Source of the DNA: Neospora caninum Liverpool
Lineage: Eukaryota; Apicomplexa; Conoidasida; Eucoccidiorida; Sarcocystidae
Length of the DNA: 64,000 bases
Direction of reading: 5' to 3'
NCBI RefSeq assembly: GCF_000208865.1
Contig: NC_018397.1
Coordinates: 5,485,748 to 5,549,747 of the forward strand
Shown piece by piece: positions 1 through 13,600 of this stretch (positions are counted from its first letter, which is position 1; each line of letters starts with the position of its first letter). The notes below the pieces were generated by a model, which saw nothing but the letters and a program-made list of their open reading frames with translations, was not told where the DNA came from and ran no database searches. Both the position numbers and the translations under genes were made by a program.

Positions 1-289
1 GGCGCGCGTAGGAACAGTTGTAATCATCAATGAGTGCAAACGCGTATTTTTTTTTTCTATCGCCATCCCCATATAGCTCCTTTTGTCGCAATGTAAATAT
101 GTTTATATACATATATGTACGGATGTATTTATGTTCGCTTGTCGGAATGATAATGTGAGATTTCTTTGGTGTCTTTGCATGCCTGGATGTCTGGAGGCGT
201 GGTCGGCGGGATCGCGGCGTTGCTCAAGAAGAAAGCTTTTGCCTGTTTTTTTGTACGTCTCTTCCTTCTTGGTGTCTTTCGGTGCTCAG

Positions 290-3200
290 TTCTCAAGGTG
301 CCCAACTGCAGCGTCAACACCCCAGACCTGGATGGCAACACCGTAAGAGACCGAAAGGCCCATTTTGGCAAAAACGATACTCCCATTGGTCTGCATGCAA
401 CCGCTCTGGGACGCATGCACTCATCCCACTTTAGAAACTCATATATATATATATATATATATAGGTACGCCCACATGAAACAAATAATATGTATATTTGT
501 ACCTATATCTAGAGATATAGGCACATACCTTCACAACTCGGGAGGATTGTTGTATCTAACTGCATGGAGAGATACCTATGCCGTTGCGTCAGTTTGTGTA
601 GATTTGTCTAGTCTTTTTTGCCTCTCCTATATAAGTATATATACACATATATATATATATATATTTATATGTATATTCATGTATATCCATACATACGACA
701 TAGGGCGACACTGCAATGCAGCAAAGGATGAGGGACGATACGAAACGGGAGAGTTTGTTCATCAGGAGAGGCATTCTTTGCCAGGCAGTTTCGCGCGTCA
801 GTGTCCTTGGCCTTGATGGCTGTTCAGACACCCGAGGTCGTCTTGCCGCTTCTGTTCTCGCCGCGCGGCTCGTTATCGCCTTTCCCTTCCCCTGCACTGT
901 CTTTTGCTCAGGCGCTTCACTGGGCGGCAAGTGAGAGAATCTCAGACCAGAAAAGCAGTGTCCGTGTTGTTTGCTGCCGTTCCCTCGGCGAGTGAAGGAA
1001 AGGGGAAGAAGGGGAGCGCGGGAGAGTCCGGTTTCGTGAGGAATGCGGCGGATCGCGGAGGCTCCTCGGATACACGCCAGTGAGCTCGCGCGGCTTGGAA
1101 GAAAGCGCCGAGAGGGTGCGTGTCAGCCCGGCCAGCGAGCAAGAACAGAGGGGACCAGTCTTCGCCGCCACAGTGTGTCTCCACGGCGCGGGGACTTGCG
1201 TTTATGCGAGACCATTTGCCTTTTTTTTCTTTGCTGCATTGCCCTTGGCAGCATGTTGTGCGTTGTGCCGCCTACTCTCTGCGGCGTTTCTCAGTGCTGA
1301 ACCAACCGGAGGCTGCCGAGCTCCTCATCAACCGGGGCGCACACAGAAACGCCGTCAACAATGCAAAAGGTAACTCCACGCATACACAAAGTGCCGATGG
1401 AGACCTATCTGCATGTGCAAGACTCGGTAGAGGTAAATATACATGTGGAGGAATCAGCTGACCTTTTTTTAGGGATGCTGCTTGAACACACCAAACGCAT
1501 GCACCTGTGAATTCGCGTGTCGCCGCGTCGCCAAGTCACCGCCTGTCTCTTGTCGCAGAGAGAGATAGTGTCATCCGTGTGCGTCCGCCGTGCAAAAATT
1601 GGTGTCATGTGTTCCTACCGTTGGTCCTATCGCGGTGGCCCTGCGGATTCTTTCTACGTGTGTAGAGGGACAGACGTCTGGATGTTTGTGCATCCCTGCG
1701 CAAACTGTTTCGTGGCTGCCTACCTCAAAGACAGGCCGACGAGGTAGGTCGTCTCCGGAGGCTCCAGCCAGGGGCTTCGGCCGTTCTGCGTTTCTTGCCG
1801 AGAACCAGTACGAACTCGCAAAAAAATACCTTTTCCTTTCAGAGACGCCTCTGCACGTGGCGCTGAAAGAGGGCAACGAAGAGACAGTTGAGATGCTGGT
1901 CGAGAAGAACGTGGATGTGAATGCAAAAAGTGCAGACGGCAAAACTCCCCTGTGAGACATTCTCCCGCGCACCTCTCCTTTTCTGTATTATATATTCACT
2001 CGCCTTCGCGTCACCCCTCTCGAGCTCACCCCCTTCGCCGTTCTGTGTGTTGTCACGCCGTGACCGCCTCTCTTTCTTCCTATCGTTTGCTTTTTTCCGC
2101 TCCATCTGCTATGCTGTTACGTAATCAAATCAGGTTCATCACTACTGATATGTGGTGGTCTCTCCTCCTTCACCTCCGCCTCGCTCGTCTCTTCGTCTCG
2201 CTTTCTGCCTCTTTTTCAGCGTCTTCCCGCTGTTTCGCAGCGTCTTTCTTCGCCCCATGTTTCGTCTCTGGTGTCCCGACACTGTTTTTCTGTGCTTCCA
2301 CACCTTGTCTCGCTTCATGTGTTCTCGCGCCGTTTTTTGTGTTTTTTCCCCGCGCTTTTTCGTTCGCTTCGGCTGCGTTATCTGGCCTGTGACTAGAGAG
2401 GACAGAGCACAGAGTCCATCGCGCGTGTGCCTGGTTGCGAGGGAGCGCATGCTGCCAGTGTTGCTCTCGTGTCTCGCGCGGGTGTACAGACTCATCGCCC
2501 TCAGTTTGAGGCAGGTGAACTTGGCCCATCGCCTGCTACAGTCCGGCAAGCTGGACCTCGAGGCCAACGTCGACAACGAGGGGAATACGCCGATTCACCT
2601 CGCAGTCATGGAGGTGCGCGTTCTGGCTTTCGAACTCGGGTCGCTCTATACAAGTTCGCGGGATGCACACTCAGATCCACACGAACGCATGTGTTCATGT
2701 ATAGACAGATAGGAGGGATGCAGGTGTACGTACACGTCGGTCGATGCACCGAAGAGCCGATCCGAATGCATCTTTGTGTGAGATTCATCGGCAAGTCCAG
2801 ATGAGGAACGGAGAGCTTGCCTCTATATGTTATTTTTTATGCGAAGCGATTTCAGTGGGTGGATGGACTTGGGTGTCCGCAGACGTTTCGAGAACAAAGA
2901 CGGAATCATGGGCACAGAGAATGGAGGCAAGAGACCGGTGGCACTGACGCGTTTCTCTCCCCTGATTGTTTCTGATTGTGTGCCGGCCGCGCAACCGAAG
3001 AAGGCTCGCAGGCTTCTCTGCCGTCTTCGGCAGTCTGCCGAGCAAGTGGAGCTTGCGAAGCGGAAAGCAGAAAAGCTGAGGCAGACGCGCGAGAGGAAGG
3101 ACAACGCACTGTATGTACACCTGTCAGAATCGGGTGTGCCTTTTTCTGCAGGGACTCGAGGGATTTGCAGAGAAACTTGTGGCCGGCGGCTTCTCGCCTG

Positions 3201-3557
3201 ATGTGCGCAACCTGGCAGGTTCGTTTCCACAAAACCGCAGGTCGCAGCATTTCATCTGCAGACGGATCGTGAATTGCACAGACAGGTTATGTGGAGGTCG
3301 CTCTGCAGTGGCCGCAGATCCAGAGCACGCAGACGTCGTGTCTGCGTACATCTACAGCTGCTTGTGGCGAGGCGAGTTACTCGGAAACGAAATACGCCAC
3401 AGCGTCCCCAGTTCCCGAGTTCGCGTTCTCCATGAGGGTCTAAACGGTTAGAGGGCCCGCAGGGGCATGTGTACGCTTCCAACCATCTGTGACGGTACAG
3501 TCACGTACAAATATATATATATATATATATGTATATATATGTTCATACATATAAGTG

Positions 3558-3620
<63 letters not shown>

Positions 3621-6600
3621 GTTTTCTTTCGTGTAGGGTTTCGTATTCGAGCACTGGCTTGCGGGTGGTTCTCGGAGCGCGTGACGAGAGGGAAAATGTT
3701 GTGGAAGGTTCTGTGCGTGATTGTGTCATTCCTGCTGGTGTGCAGATGGTGGGCGTCTCTCCACATGCAAGCGTGGATTGTCTGCGTGCTTCCACAGGCT
3801 ACACAGCAGAGGAATTGCGAGCGCAGCAACTGAAGGAGGCCGAGGTACAGGACGGAAGGAACGCGACGAGGCAATTCCTTTTCTAAACTCACGTTTCCGA
3901 TATCTTGTGCCGTCGCGTGCGACTTCGTTACGTTTTTCTGCAACACATTTCCCCGTGGAGGCTGCTGAGCTCGATGCCTTCAGTGGGAGGGCAGACCGCG
4001 TTCCTCCCTCACTTTCTCGGACATCCTGTCGCCGTCGGAATCGCTGCGATGCGTTCAGGAAAAGGCCGAGCGTCAAACGGCTGCAAAGGAGGTGAGACCT
4101 TTGGAGGTTTTGTCGCCGGGTTCCTCGCAGCTGCGCACCAGACGGGCGGTGTATGTGGGCGCAGAAATGCACTTTTGCAATCGACGATGCCACCCTAGCG
4201 GGGAGGGTTAAAACGGCCCACAAAGGAGAAGCTGCGGCATCTTTAGTGAGCACCTAGGTTCGACGCAGCGATGCATGCGAAGCGGTGAGCGAGGTCGCCG
4301 TTCGCCCTAAACCGAAACTGTTTTCGCCCACTTACCCGTGAGCGAGAGCGCAGGGAAAACGGAGATTCGGCACTGGGGATGGGCCAGGCGTTAGGCGAAA
4401 GAGAAAATGTGTAGGAGGAAATGATAGTGGGAAGTTGGAGAGGAGAGCAAAGACAAAGAGCTGACTAACGATGACTCACTCTCTGTCTCCCTTGCTGTCC
4501 GCAATTTGTCAGTTCCGCGCTGTGCCTTTTCCGCCGCGGCGTGTTGGTGTCCTCACGAAGTGGTGCATGTTTCGCTGTCGGCCGCAGGAGCGCGAACTCC
4601 GCAGGCGACAGCAAGCGGAGCAAGAGATGCGTCAGTCTGAGGTGTCTGTGTTCTGTCGAAATTACGGCCTCCCTGACTCCGTCGCCGAGATTTTGTACAA
4701 GAAAAAGTTCCGGTACCTCGACGACGCCTTTTTTGACCTCAGCGTGAGTCTGCGAATCACCATGCGAATGGACCACCTCACCTAACTTTCCAGCAACTCG
4801 ATACACCTGCTGCATAGTCATTTCTGAATAGAAGCATATATATATATATATATATATATAAATGTTTATGTGGTTGTCTATATAAAGATGTAGGTAAGAT
4901 GTCGGTATGGTAGTGTGCGTTCGCCTTTCACTGCTACACTTCCCATTTTCCGTCGGTCGATTCTGCCTGGCACTTGCCCCTGTTGCATGGCGTGGAGCTG
5001 TTCAACTTTCGCTCACTTCTGCCTAGTCCTTCACACCACTCGGGCAGCAGTTGCCATGAGAGCGGCGCGTCACTTCCAGCGAGTCCGTGGACCTCACGTT
5101 GCGGCAACCCGCTTTTTCGCATCTTCCACTTTCCGGCCGCGGGTTCTTCCGAAAAACATCCCTGACAAACGGACAGATGGGCGTAGCGTTGGAAGGTCAA
5201 TCCGAGTGTCGCCGAAGAAGCGAACAGATGCGCTTTGGCCGAGAAGGAAACGGGGCAAAAACGCCCTAAAGAGGAGGAAGCACGAGGCCATGATGAACAG
5301 CGTTGCCCCTTTTTGCCTTATTTTTAAAAGTGTCTTCTCGACGCCCTCTCGATAAAAAGCCGTTTCCTATGTGAAGCTGTCCTATCTCTGTTTTCCGGTG
5401 TTGCATCTCGTCTTCCAGGTTGGAAGAACCGAAACGTTCTGGGACCTAGACATGTCGCGTGGCTACAGCCCCTTATAAAGAAGTCGATGTCCCCTGCGTG
5501 CTTATTTTGCGGTTGCCTGTTGTTGTTGCGATCGCTGTGTGGCGCGGCAGAGTGCGATGCTGAAGAAGTTTGGCCTATCGAATGACGAGCGCGAGAAACT
5601 GGAACAGGTCAGCCGCCAAGATGCCTGCTGAGCACCTTGGGCACTGCGAGAGTCCCCCCCCCCCCCCCCCCGCGCCCCCGCTCCCAGTTGAGGCTTCGGA
5701 GTGGCCTGCCTGAAACATGGGGAAAATCTGCCATGCTTTTTTAAGGACGAGGAAAAAAGGTAGCATTTCCGTACGAGGACGGTGCACGTGGGCGTTAGCC
5801 GCAAACTGTTAACCGGCGGTGGCTGGCATTTGCTGGGTTCTGGGGCGCGTGCGTTTCGTCGCCCCTATGGCTTGGCAGTGAAATGAGATTGTCAGTTGGC
5901 CAATTAAGGAGAGAGACGTCGGTGGCGTGGCACATCTGACGTTACGGACATTTGTAGACACGCAGGAAGGCCAGGCGACGTATAGCCCTGAAAGTGTATG
6001 TACACCTGCGCGGCTGTAGGTTTCAAGCGCGCGTGCGTTGGTGCACCTTGCGCGTCCTTTTTTTGTGTGCAAAGAAAGCCTTTTCTCATCTCTTCCAGAT
6101 ACTCTGACGCGTGTCTGTGTTCTCTGGTTTCCGTGGACGAGGCCTCCGGGCGAAGCAATGTCGAAATGGAAGGGATATTGTGCATTCCTTTACCCCTCAG
6201 GCTCGGGAGGACTACCTGGCTAAATCCGAACGCGAAAGTGAGACCACACAGGATGGCGGCATGTCTCTTCCAGTCCTGTGTCGCCTGCCAACAAACAAGT
6301 TTCCCTACTTCCGAGAACTATATTGGACTTTATCGTGGCTTTTCCAGAGCTCTTTCACGTTTTCTTCGAAACTTTTTACAGTTCCTCTTACCTCCAGGCT
6401 CCTCTATATCTCGCACAGATTTCAGTCCTGGTCCCTCCCCCCGTTCCTCTTCCAGTTCAGCTTCTGCCAGCTTCACTTCTGTCTGCCTAGCGTTGACGTC
6501 CGCTTGAAAATGATGCTTTGTATGGAAGGGGACTTTCTCTGCCAGCATTTGGTGGCCGATCCGATACCGTCTTTTTTTCAGTTCCTTTCGTTCACACGCC

Positions 6601-7327
6601 CTGTGCGTCAAACACACGTTGTGGTTGAGTCTTTCTGCTCACGCTTGCTTTCTCAAGTTGCTGTCCTTGCTTGCGGTGCACGTTCCGTTTCCTCCCTTTC
6701 TAGAAGCTGCAGCCCTCGAGGCAATCGAGAAGACGATGGCGCGCCGACGGACCTTGCTTCGTCTTCTTGGATTCGGTAGGCTACGGAATAGGGTAGTGGA
6801 GTTTTGTTCCAAAACGGGAAGATTTTTTGAGCTGGCCTCGGGCTCCGCAGCGCCCCGGTCACACACTGAGACTGGAAGTCAGAGTGAAAGGAAGCGAAGA
6901 GACACACTTTTGAAGGCCGACCCTCTCGCATCAATCCGGCAGCTGTTCCGCACCATTTACCGCTCCTATAACAGAGCCTTCAGGGCACTAGCATCTAAAG
7001 GGCGGCATGGCTGAAACCCACGGTTTTGCAGCGCTTGGTTGTCCAGCGGAGGCAACCAGGGAGGCCGAATGCGGTGTTTTGTTCCGGGTTTCACAGCCAA
7101 TTTTGTCGCGACAAAGGTCATAGAGAAATAGGGAACTATTTCGTGCAGTTCCAAGGGTGAGTCCGTCTGGCTATGTGGAAAAGAGCTTTCAACGCAGGCA
7201 CCGCTGAAAATATGTTCTTTTCTCCGGCTCTCACTGTGTGTCTGCAGTGGTCGTGGCCATTATTTTCCTGATGCTCTACTTTGGCCTGGAGATCTTCATT
7301 GCGCGGGACAGCAGGAAAAGGCGCTGA
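290..7327 (+). CDS. Ankyrin-repeat / SAM-like protein with C-terminal membrane anchor (5' partial)
   Basis: Thirteen phase-consistent exons: 290-342, 912-930, 1295-1369, 1843-1951, 2505-2613, 3152-3218, 3798-3844, 4059-4091, 4588-4743, 5551-5607, 6201-6237, 6704-6775, 7248-7327 (TGA). They give 303 residues; the start lies left of the window. About four ankyrin repeats come first (seen: ALHWAA, ETPLHVALKEGN, GNTPIHLAVMEG, NLAGYTAEEL). A charged coiled coil follows (EKAERQTAAKEERELRRRQQ), then a SAM-like helical domain (FCRNYGLPDSVAEIL ... MLKKFGLSNDEREKLEQ), then a second short coil. The last exon encodes one hydrophobic span (VVVAIIFLMLYFGLEIFIA) with a basic tail DSRKRR and the stop, the layout of a tail-anchored protein facing the cytosol. 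Ankyrin and SAM domains bind proteins, so a membrane-tethered scaffold is inferred. A further micro-exon between 1951 and 2505 is likely, because that ankyrin repeat is about four residues short. Confidence 0.8.
441..463 (+). repeat. (AT)n microsatellite
   Basis: A pure AT dinucleotide run in an intron of the ankyrin gene. It is the first of many such intronic AT runs in this window. Confidence 0.9.
3557..3616 (+). repeat. (CTAT)n followed by (AT)n microsatellite
   Basis: A compound simple repeat of about eight CTAT units running into about 14 AT units. It lies in the intron between exons 3152-3218 and 3798-3844 of the ankyrin gene. Confidence 0.9.
4836..4860 (+). repeat. (AT)n microsatellite
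   Basis: A pure AT run in the intron that separates the two halves of the SAM-like domain. Confidence 0.9.
5654..5671 (+). repeat. Poly-C tract in intron
   Basis: An unbroken run of about 18 C, followed by more C-rich sequence, lies just after the SAM-like exon 5551-5607. It is intronic and probably length-variable. Confidence 0.9.
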
Positions 7328-10300
7328 AAAGGAGAGTTTTTCTTGAATCAGGACAAGAAACCCGTTTTGTAAGAAGGGCTGGTGGAGTTGAACACGCCGA
7401 AGCGCCTGCGCACCGATGGCTACGGGCCGGGGCACCAGGCTATATGGCCGACAGCTTTTCGTTATGTGACGTCACACTTTTTTTTACCATCAAACACGAG
7501 AAAAAAAACATGCCACCGGAGTGATGAGTCTCCCACTCGCATTCGAGAGCTCGATTCCAGGACGTACCGGAGAAAACGAAGCGGAACCAACAGAAGGAAT
7601 CGTCACGTTCCGAAACAATCGGATCGTGTCGGTTAGGTGAACATTTCATAATGGTAATCGAAAGCTCTCTGGATGTCCATGAACGGAGTTACTTTTTTTT
7701 TTAGTGGAGCGCCGACTCGTAAGCATCCTGTCATCATAGCTGGGCACACACCCAAGATATTTGCTTTCATTTAAAGGCACATGAACCACCACTTCACTCT
7801 CATGATCCCTGCCTGAGAAAACGACGGATGTTAAGGTCAAGCATAAAACGGCCCCTGGCGCCTGTCATTGCATGGCGCCCCACTCACAGTGCGCCACTGC
7901 GGCGCTTCGACATGGAACTGACACCGACTACGAGAAGACAAACGCTTTTTCGTCAAAGCAGGTTTCGGCTGGAAAGGTTTCAGGACGGGTTTCCTACTAA
8001 GGAAGACAGTGCTACATAGGAAGCCGCATCATTCATGATAACCGGCCGGACCACGTTACTACGACGGTCGGAGACAGACCAATGGAAAAAATGTATCATG
8101 TATGGAATGTAAGCGAAACGGTCTTCGCAACCGTTTCGAAGCGTAGTGGGAATTTAGGATTGTGGACCGGGACCGTGAGAAATGCTGGTGATTTGACTGC
8201 CCTCCGAAGGGAGAAGAGATTCTTTTCCACTACACCCTGTTCCGTGCCACTCTGTACCAGACGTGTGCACTCTCTCCCAACCGCGAAGACAAAGACCGCT
8301 AGTCACAGAAATGCAAGTCCCACGGTCTTTAGCCTTAGTCTTTCCATGTTGCTCAAGAACAGACGGTGACGGTCGTGAGAGGAACTGCGAGGATTGACTC
8401 CATTCTTCCTCTAGTAAGACATACTCCTCGTTGCACTCTTTGTAATAAGGACTCACTCCAAAATAAGCCCGCGTGATTACACACAGTTCTTCGCACGGGT
8501 TACCAGTTCTGTATTCTATCGTCCACGAGTAGGAGTGAATGTCGGAAGCCTTCACCTTCCCAACTCACTTTTTTTCTGTGAGACCCTAACAGTTGTGTTC
8601 AGAAACGGCGCAACTTCATACCTGCACTGAAAAATCGCCACGGGAGTCACGACGCTCCCTGGCTGAGCCATCACGTTCGCTGGATTTCGACGCAGTGCCG
8701 CAGGAAGCATAACGCGGAGCCCAGGCCACGCCTACGTTGCGGTTTGCCTCCCTTTTTCCGTGTAAATATGCACGGCGCCTCGCTGCGTCTCCTGGTCCAT
8801 GAACATCCTTTACATCACAGGAAGGTTGGACATAGAGAGATGCGCGCCGAAGAAAACATGGGAAAGGTAGGCGACAGGAGGGTCGCGGCGAAACGGCCGG
8901 TGTAAACCTATCTGGGCTCTGTAGAAAGCAAAGTGTCTTACTTTTCACGCTTTCTTCTTTGGCGCGCTACGTTAAGTATGACAACGGCCGCACCAGACAA
9001 ATGGCGACACGGAATGCAACGGGAATGCCTGTCGACTATCCATCCAAGGCCCTGTTCCTAAACGTGATTGCCACCGAAAATCGAATATATACTTCTCTGC
9101 ACACGTAGACAGGCTAAAGCTGAAGGAGATTCGCAGTTCTACTCCTGAGGGTGTATCTGCCGTTCTGCTCCCGATCAACTCCTTCACTGAAAACGTGGGG
9201 CGCTACGTCCATTCCCACTGGGGGCACTCCCTTCGTTTTAACATCTTGTGACTCGCAGGACTCCTCATCTCCACCTCATCTGAAAGACGCGCTCACACCG
9301 CTGAAAGCTTCACACCCAGATAATAACTCCACATACCAGTCAACCGAGTTGTGCGGTCCTTGTGTCTTTAAATCTAGTAATACGTGTATCGTATCTCGCA
9401 CGCATAGCGGAGAAGAGAAACTGCATACATCAGAGGGCGTCCACTGTCACTCCGTCGCGCCCCCGAAACTCGGCACGCCGTCGAGAGCAAGAGAGACACG
9501 GCCCGTGCTCGCGCACGTGACTCATGTCGTCTCGTTTCCGCTCCCAGCAAACTTGTTCTTCGGCCTAAATGCTTACGTTTCCTCTGCGTCAATGTTTCAG
9601 ACACGAGCAGCACTTTGGGAAACACGAAGACGCGTGAACAACATGGCAAACATCCTTAAAGCAACCGAACCGCGGCGTCCACAACCATGCACGGGAAAGA
9701 GCTGTTACGCGTTCTCTTTCTCCTTCGACACGGCACCAGACACACCAGCTTCTCCACAGACTTTTGGTCCTAATAAACGAAAACGCGGAACACGGTCTGC
9801 CACCGCCATCACCCGCAAAAACCAGGAGACACGTGCGCGGGTCTCTGGGCGGGGGAATGTTGCGAGAGAACCGACTCTCTCAAGCAGCACAGTGCACCGC
9901 CTTCATTATGACCCCGTCTCCCTCTCTATTCTCCAGAACGGGCGCGTTGAGTTCAAACACGGGGCCTAAGCGACTCAGCCTTCACCGGGAGCTCTACACG
10001 TGCATGCACACACACAGTCTCGAGCACGGACACAGGGGAAGCGACGGCGACACACACGAACGAGAGCATCCGCCGCTCCAAACACAGAACCGCTTTTTGA
10101 GCAACGGGTCTCGCACGATTCAAAGGACGAACACGCACAGGCAGAAAAAGCGGCAGAACGAAAAACACAGATCGCCCCTCAACGGGGATCCGCGGCTGTC
10201 TCCTGCCCTCAAAATCTAGACACCCGGTAAGGCAGGGCGAGACGCGCTGCCTACAGAAAAGGCTCTCTGCAAGAGACTGAGGACAGCACGGCAGAGGCGA

Positions 10301-10658
10301 GATTCGTCGTTCTCGGAGACGCGCAGATGCGAAGAAACGGAAAGGAGTTCCTAACACTGCGAGCGCTCCAGAGAAGTCCAGAAACCCGAGCGGAGACAAA
10401 TCACGCGGTAGAGCTACGAACAGGATCCGACCCCCGGGAAGCGACGTTCCGCGAACACGCGTGTACACAGCACAGACCGTTCTCCCCTCTCCCCGTTGTC
10501 TTCCGCTTGCGATCCCCCCACACGAATTGCGTCGCGTTTTTCTCAGCTCCGACACTCCACTGCCCCCGTCCCGACGTGTCTCTCTCCACGTCCAGCGTCA
10601 AAAAAACAATTTTTTCTTCGTCGTGGTCGGTTCCACCCCCGCTATTCCTCTCACTCGG
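7328..10658. other. Convergent intergenic region, no supported gene
   Basis: This 3.3 kb separates the stops of the ankyrin gene and the KH gene and should hold both 3' UTRs. It contains a 272-codon + strand ORF (9151-9969) and a 200-codon - strand ORF (10555-9953). Both are rich in Ser, Pro, Arg and Thr, with no recognisable domain, no clear splice context and opposite-strand overlap. I do not call them genes. No tRNA-like or other structured RNA was noticed by eye. Confidence 0.6.
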
Positions 10659-13600
10659 TCAGTTGCAGCAGACCTCGCCAGCGTTCGGCGCGTCTCCAGT
10701 CGGCACTTCTTCCTCTCGCTTGTGCGTGCCGTTTTGTGTGGCGACTCCGTTCACGGCCTCTTCTTCAGTTCCGGGTTTCGCGCTCCGGCCGCCGCGCTTC
10801 CACCGCCCTGCGCCGGGTCGGCTCCGGCCTTCGTTCAGAGCCGCGGCGTCCAGCGAGGGAAAGGCTGTCTCGTCCGAGGCGTCGACGTTCAGAGGCTTCT
10901 GAGGCGCGCGCTTCACTGGCCCGCCTCGCTGGCCTCGGCGGTTGCCCCGCGCACCGCCCTCGACGTCTTCCGTTCGCTGGTCTTCGTTGTCGCTTCCCGA
11001 CTGCGCCGCTCCCGTCCCCTCTTTCAGCGCCTCCTCGATCAGCTTGACCGCCTTCGCGACTGCCTCGGCCGAGCCGCGAATCACCGCGACTCCCTCGCTG
11101 CCGTCCATGCGAATCGACTCGACTCCACTCTGCGTCTGGATCTTGCGGACGCGCGCCCCGTGGCGTCCAATGATCGCCGCGACCTGTTCTTTCGGAACCG
11201 CCACGCGTTCCACGACAGAGTCGTCCTTCTCGTCCGCAAATTCGCGGTCTTGTCGCTCCCGCAGCGCCGCCAAACAGGCCTGCACGGCCGCCTCGTTGCC
11301 GCGTACCACCAACCGGTGTTCGCGCCTCTCAATGGAGACGGTGACGCCAAACTGCTCCTCCAAGTCGCGCACACCCTGGCCGCGATCCGCCAACAGCGCC
11401 GCCGTCATCTCCTTGCCGACAGGCATCGCCTCGCTGAAACCCTCTTCCTTGAGGACTGTGTTCAGCATCTCGCGCGCTGCCTCCACCTGTTCCTTCGTCC
11501 CCATGAACGAAAGCACCAAGTCGCCAGTGGCGGGGTTTCGCGGCGGCCGGAACAAGACGCCTGTCGCCTTCTCGATGTGTCCCCGCTTCGCACGCGTGAC
11601 CACGCGCGACAGGTTCCTCGGAATGGTGACTTGGCCCGTCACCCGGTCCAGCAGAAGAAGCCCCTCCTCCGCTGCGGTCACGGCCTCGTCAATCACTGCG
11701 GAAGGCCCCACAACGGTCAGTTCGTTCTCTCCACGCAAGTACGTCACGTGGTCTTTCTCCCTGAAAACGCGCGCGGAACACACACGGAACACTTGGCCTT
11801 GAACACGGGTGCGGGATGAAGGCATCCCGCGCGGAAGAGAACGGAAAAGCCGCGCGGCGGTGGGGCAAGTGGAGGGAATCCCCGGGAGAGACACTGCGCA
11901 GCATCGGACTTCCAGAGCTGCACGGCGACCAAGACAAAAAGAGGCGCACGCACCACCTTTTTGCTTGGAAAGCGCCTGCGACACCGCCCCAGGGACGTTT
12001 TTGTCTCCGCGGCCCACACGTCAAAAAGCTCGGAAGCCGCATTTCTTCTCGAAAAGCATTCTCAGCGACTACAAACCCGAGACATAAAACACTCCCTTCG
12101 TCAACCGGCCTTCCGCAGACGCGCGCGCACCAGCGTTCATCCTCGACCTGCCCAGCACACCGCACGATTTTTCCACCGAAAAAGACCACCTTTCCCCACA
12201 GCCCTCGCGTCCCCGAAACTCACCTCGAGCTGGCGATGAAACCCGGCGCGTTACCCTTTAGGAGTTTGAGAACCTTTTCCCCATCTGCACTGATCGTCTT
12301 GACCACCAACTTCGAGGCCTCGTCCTTCAGGCGCTTCGCCACCGCCGCTGCGTTCTCCGGACTCGCGTTCTGAACGAGGATGACGCCTTCGGCGCCGCCC
12401 TTCGGGGCTCGGATGGCGCAGTGGAGTTCGCTTTCCACCTCGCGAAGAACTGCGCGGAAGCTCGGTCCTGCAAGGGCGCGAGCGATCGGCGCAGGAAAGG
12501 TTAGGCTCGTCGCACCCCCGGGGCTGCCGGCGCCCGAGGCGGAGGCCGCAGGCGACGCGACGACTTCCTGAAAACAGACGCCACATGCTTTCGAAACCTC
12601 GTCGCCACACAGTGGAGACAAAACTCAACGCCACACAAAAAAATATCCGTTTCAAACCACTCCAGAACACCACCCACGCCGTACTCGACACATGCATATA
12701 CATATATACATGTAAGTCTGTTTGTATGTGACTACGTTGCTGCCCTGGCTACTGGTCGCATGCGCCAATCCAGGATATGGACGGGAGCACACAGGTGGGT
12801 CTCTTCACGCATCCACGCACACCGACTCCAGAGACACGGCTACCGCTGCGAATCCGTCGTGTCGACGGCCCCGAGAAAAACTGAGGCAAGGTCGCAAAAA
12901 AGCTCGACTCTTTTGTAGTTTAACCGCTCCTGCTGGGATTTTGTGCTGCCTTTGCCTCGGGTTTTCTTGGCGCCGACCAGAAAATCCGTGTTCGCCTGTT
13001 GCGCACCTTCAGCTGGCGAACGCCATCTGCAATCTTGGCCGGCGTGGCGCCCATGACGATCATTTCGTTGCCTTCGGCCCAGACGACGACGTCGTTCTCT
13101 TCCTCGACGCGGCGCAGGTTTGCGCCTCCGGCTCCGATCACGCTGCCGATGGTTCGGCCTTCCACGACCACACGGTGTTTCTCGCGCTTCTCGGGCTGCA
13201 TGCCTTCGTCGAGCGACGCGAGCATCGCAACGCAGCGCTCGACAGCGGGCGCCTGGAGACCGACGACGGAGACTACGCCCGCACGGCCTGCGCCGCCGCT
13301 GTGTCTGTCGACGATTAAGCCGCACGACCGCTCCAACTTGCGCACCAGCACGGGGTTCTGACCACCTGGGAAGAGCAGACCCATAGCATCCGGGCCAAGG
13401 TTGACGTGCTGGACCACGAGAGGCGGCAGCGTCGCGTTCTCCTCAGGCTTCTGCTCCCGCTTCTGGCGGTCCGCCGAGGGCCCGCGGGCCAAGTCGCCGA
13501 GGCGCCGGCGCCACTGCGCCTCCTTCGCGCCCGAGGCCCCGCTAGTGCCGTTCGAGGGCGATCCTGCGCCGCGACCGCGTTCGCCTGGCGAGTTCCCGCC

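Noticed and set aside
1252..1294. Longer version of the ankyrin exon starting at 1252
   Set aside because: It stays in phase with 342 but gives a poor repeat. The 912-930 micro-exon plus a start at 1295 fits both phase and the ankyrin consensus.
3034..3110. Coiled-coil-like open stretch (begins SAEQVELAKRKAEKL) with plausible splice sites inside the ankyrin gene
   Set aside because: Including it shifts the next exon (3152-3218) out of frame and breaks the ankyrin repeat, whereas joining 2613 directly to 3152 is in phase and makes a perfect repeat.
9151..9969. 272-codon plus-strand ORF in the convergent region
   Set aside because: No domain, no targeting signal, and a Ser/Thr/Arg/Pro composition typical of chance frames in this genome. 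It lies in the expected 3' UTR region of the KH gene.
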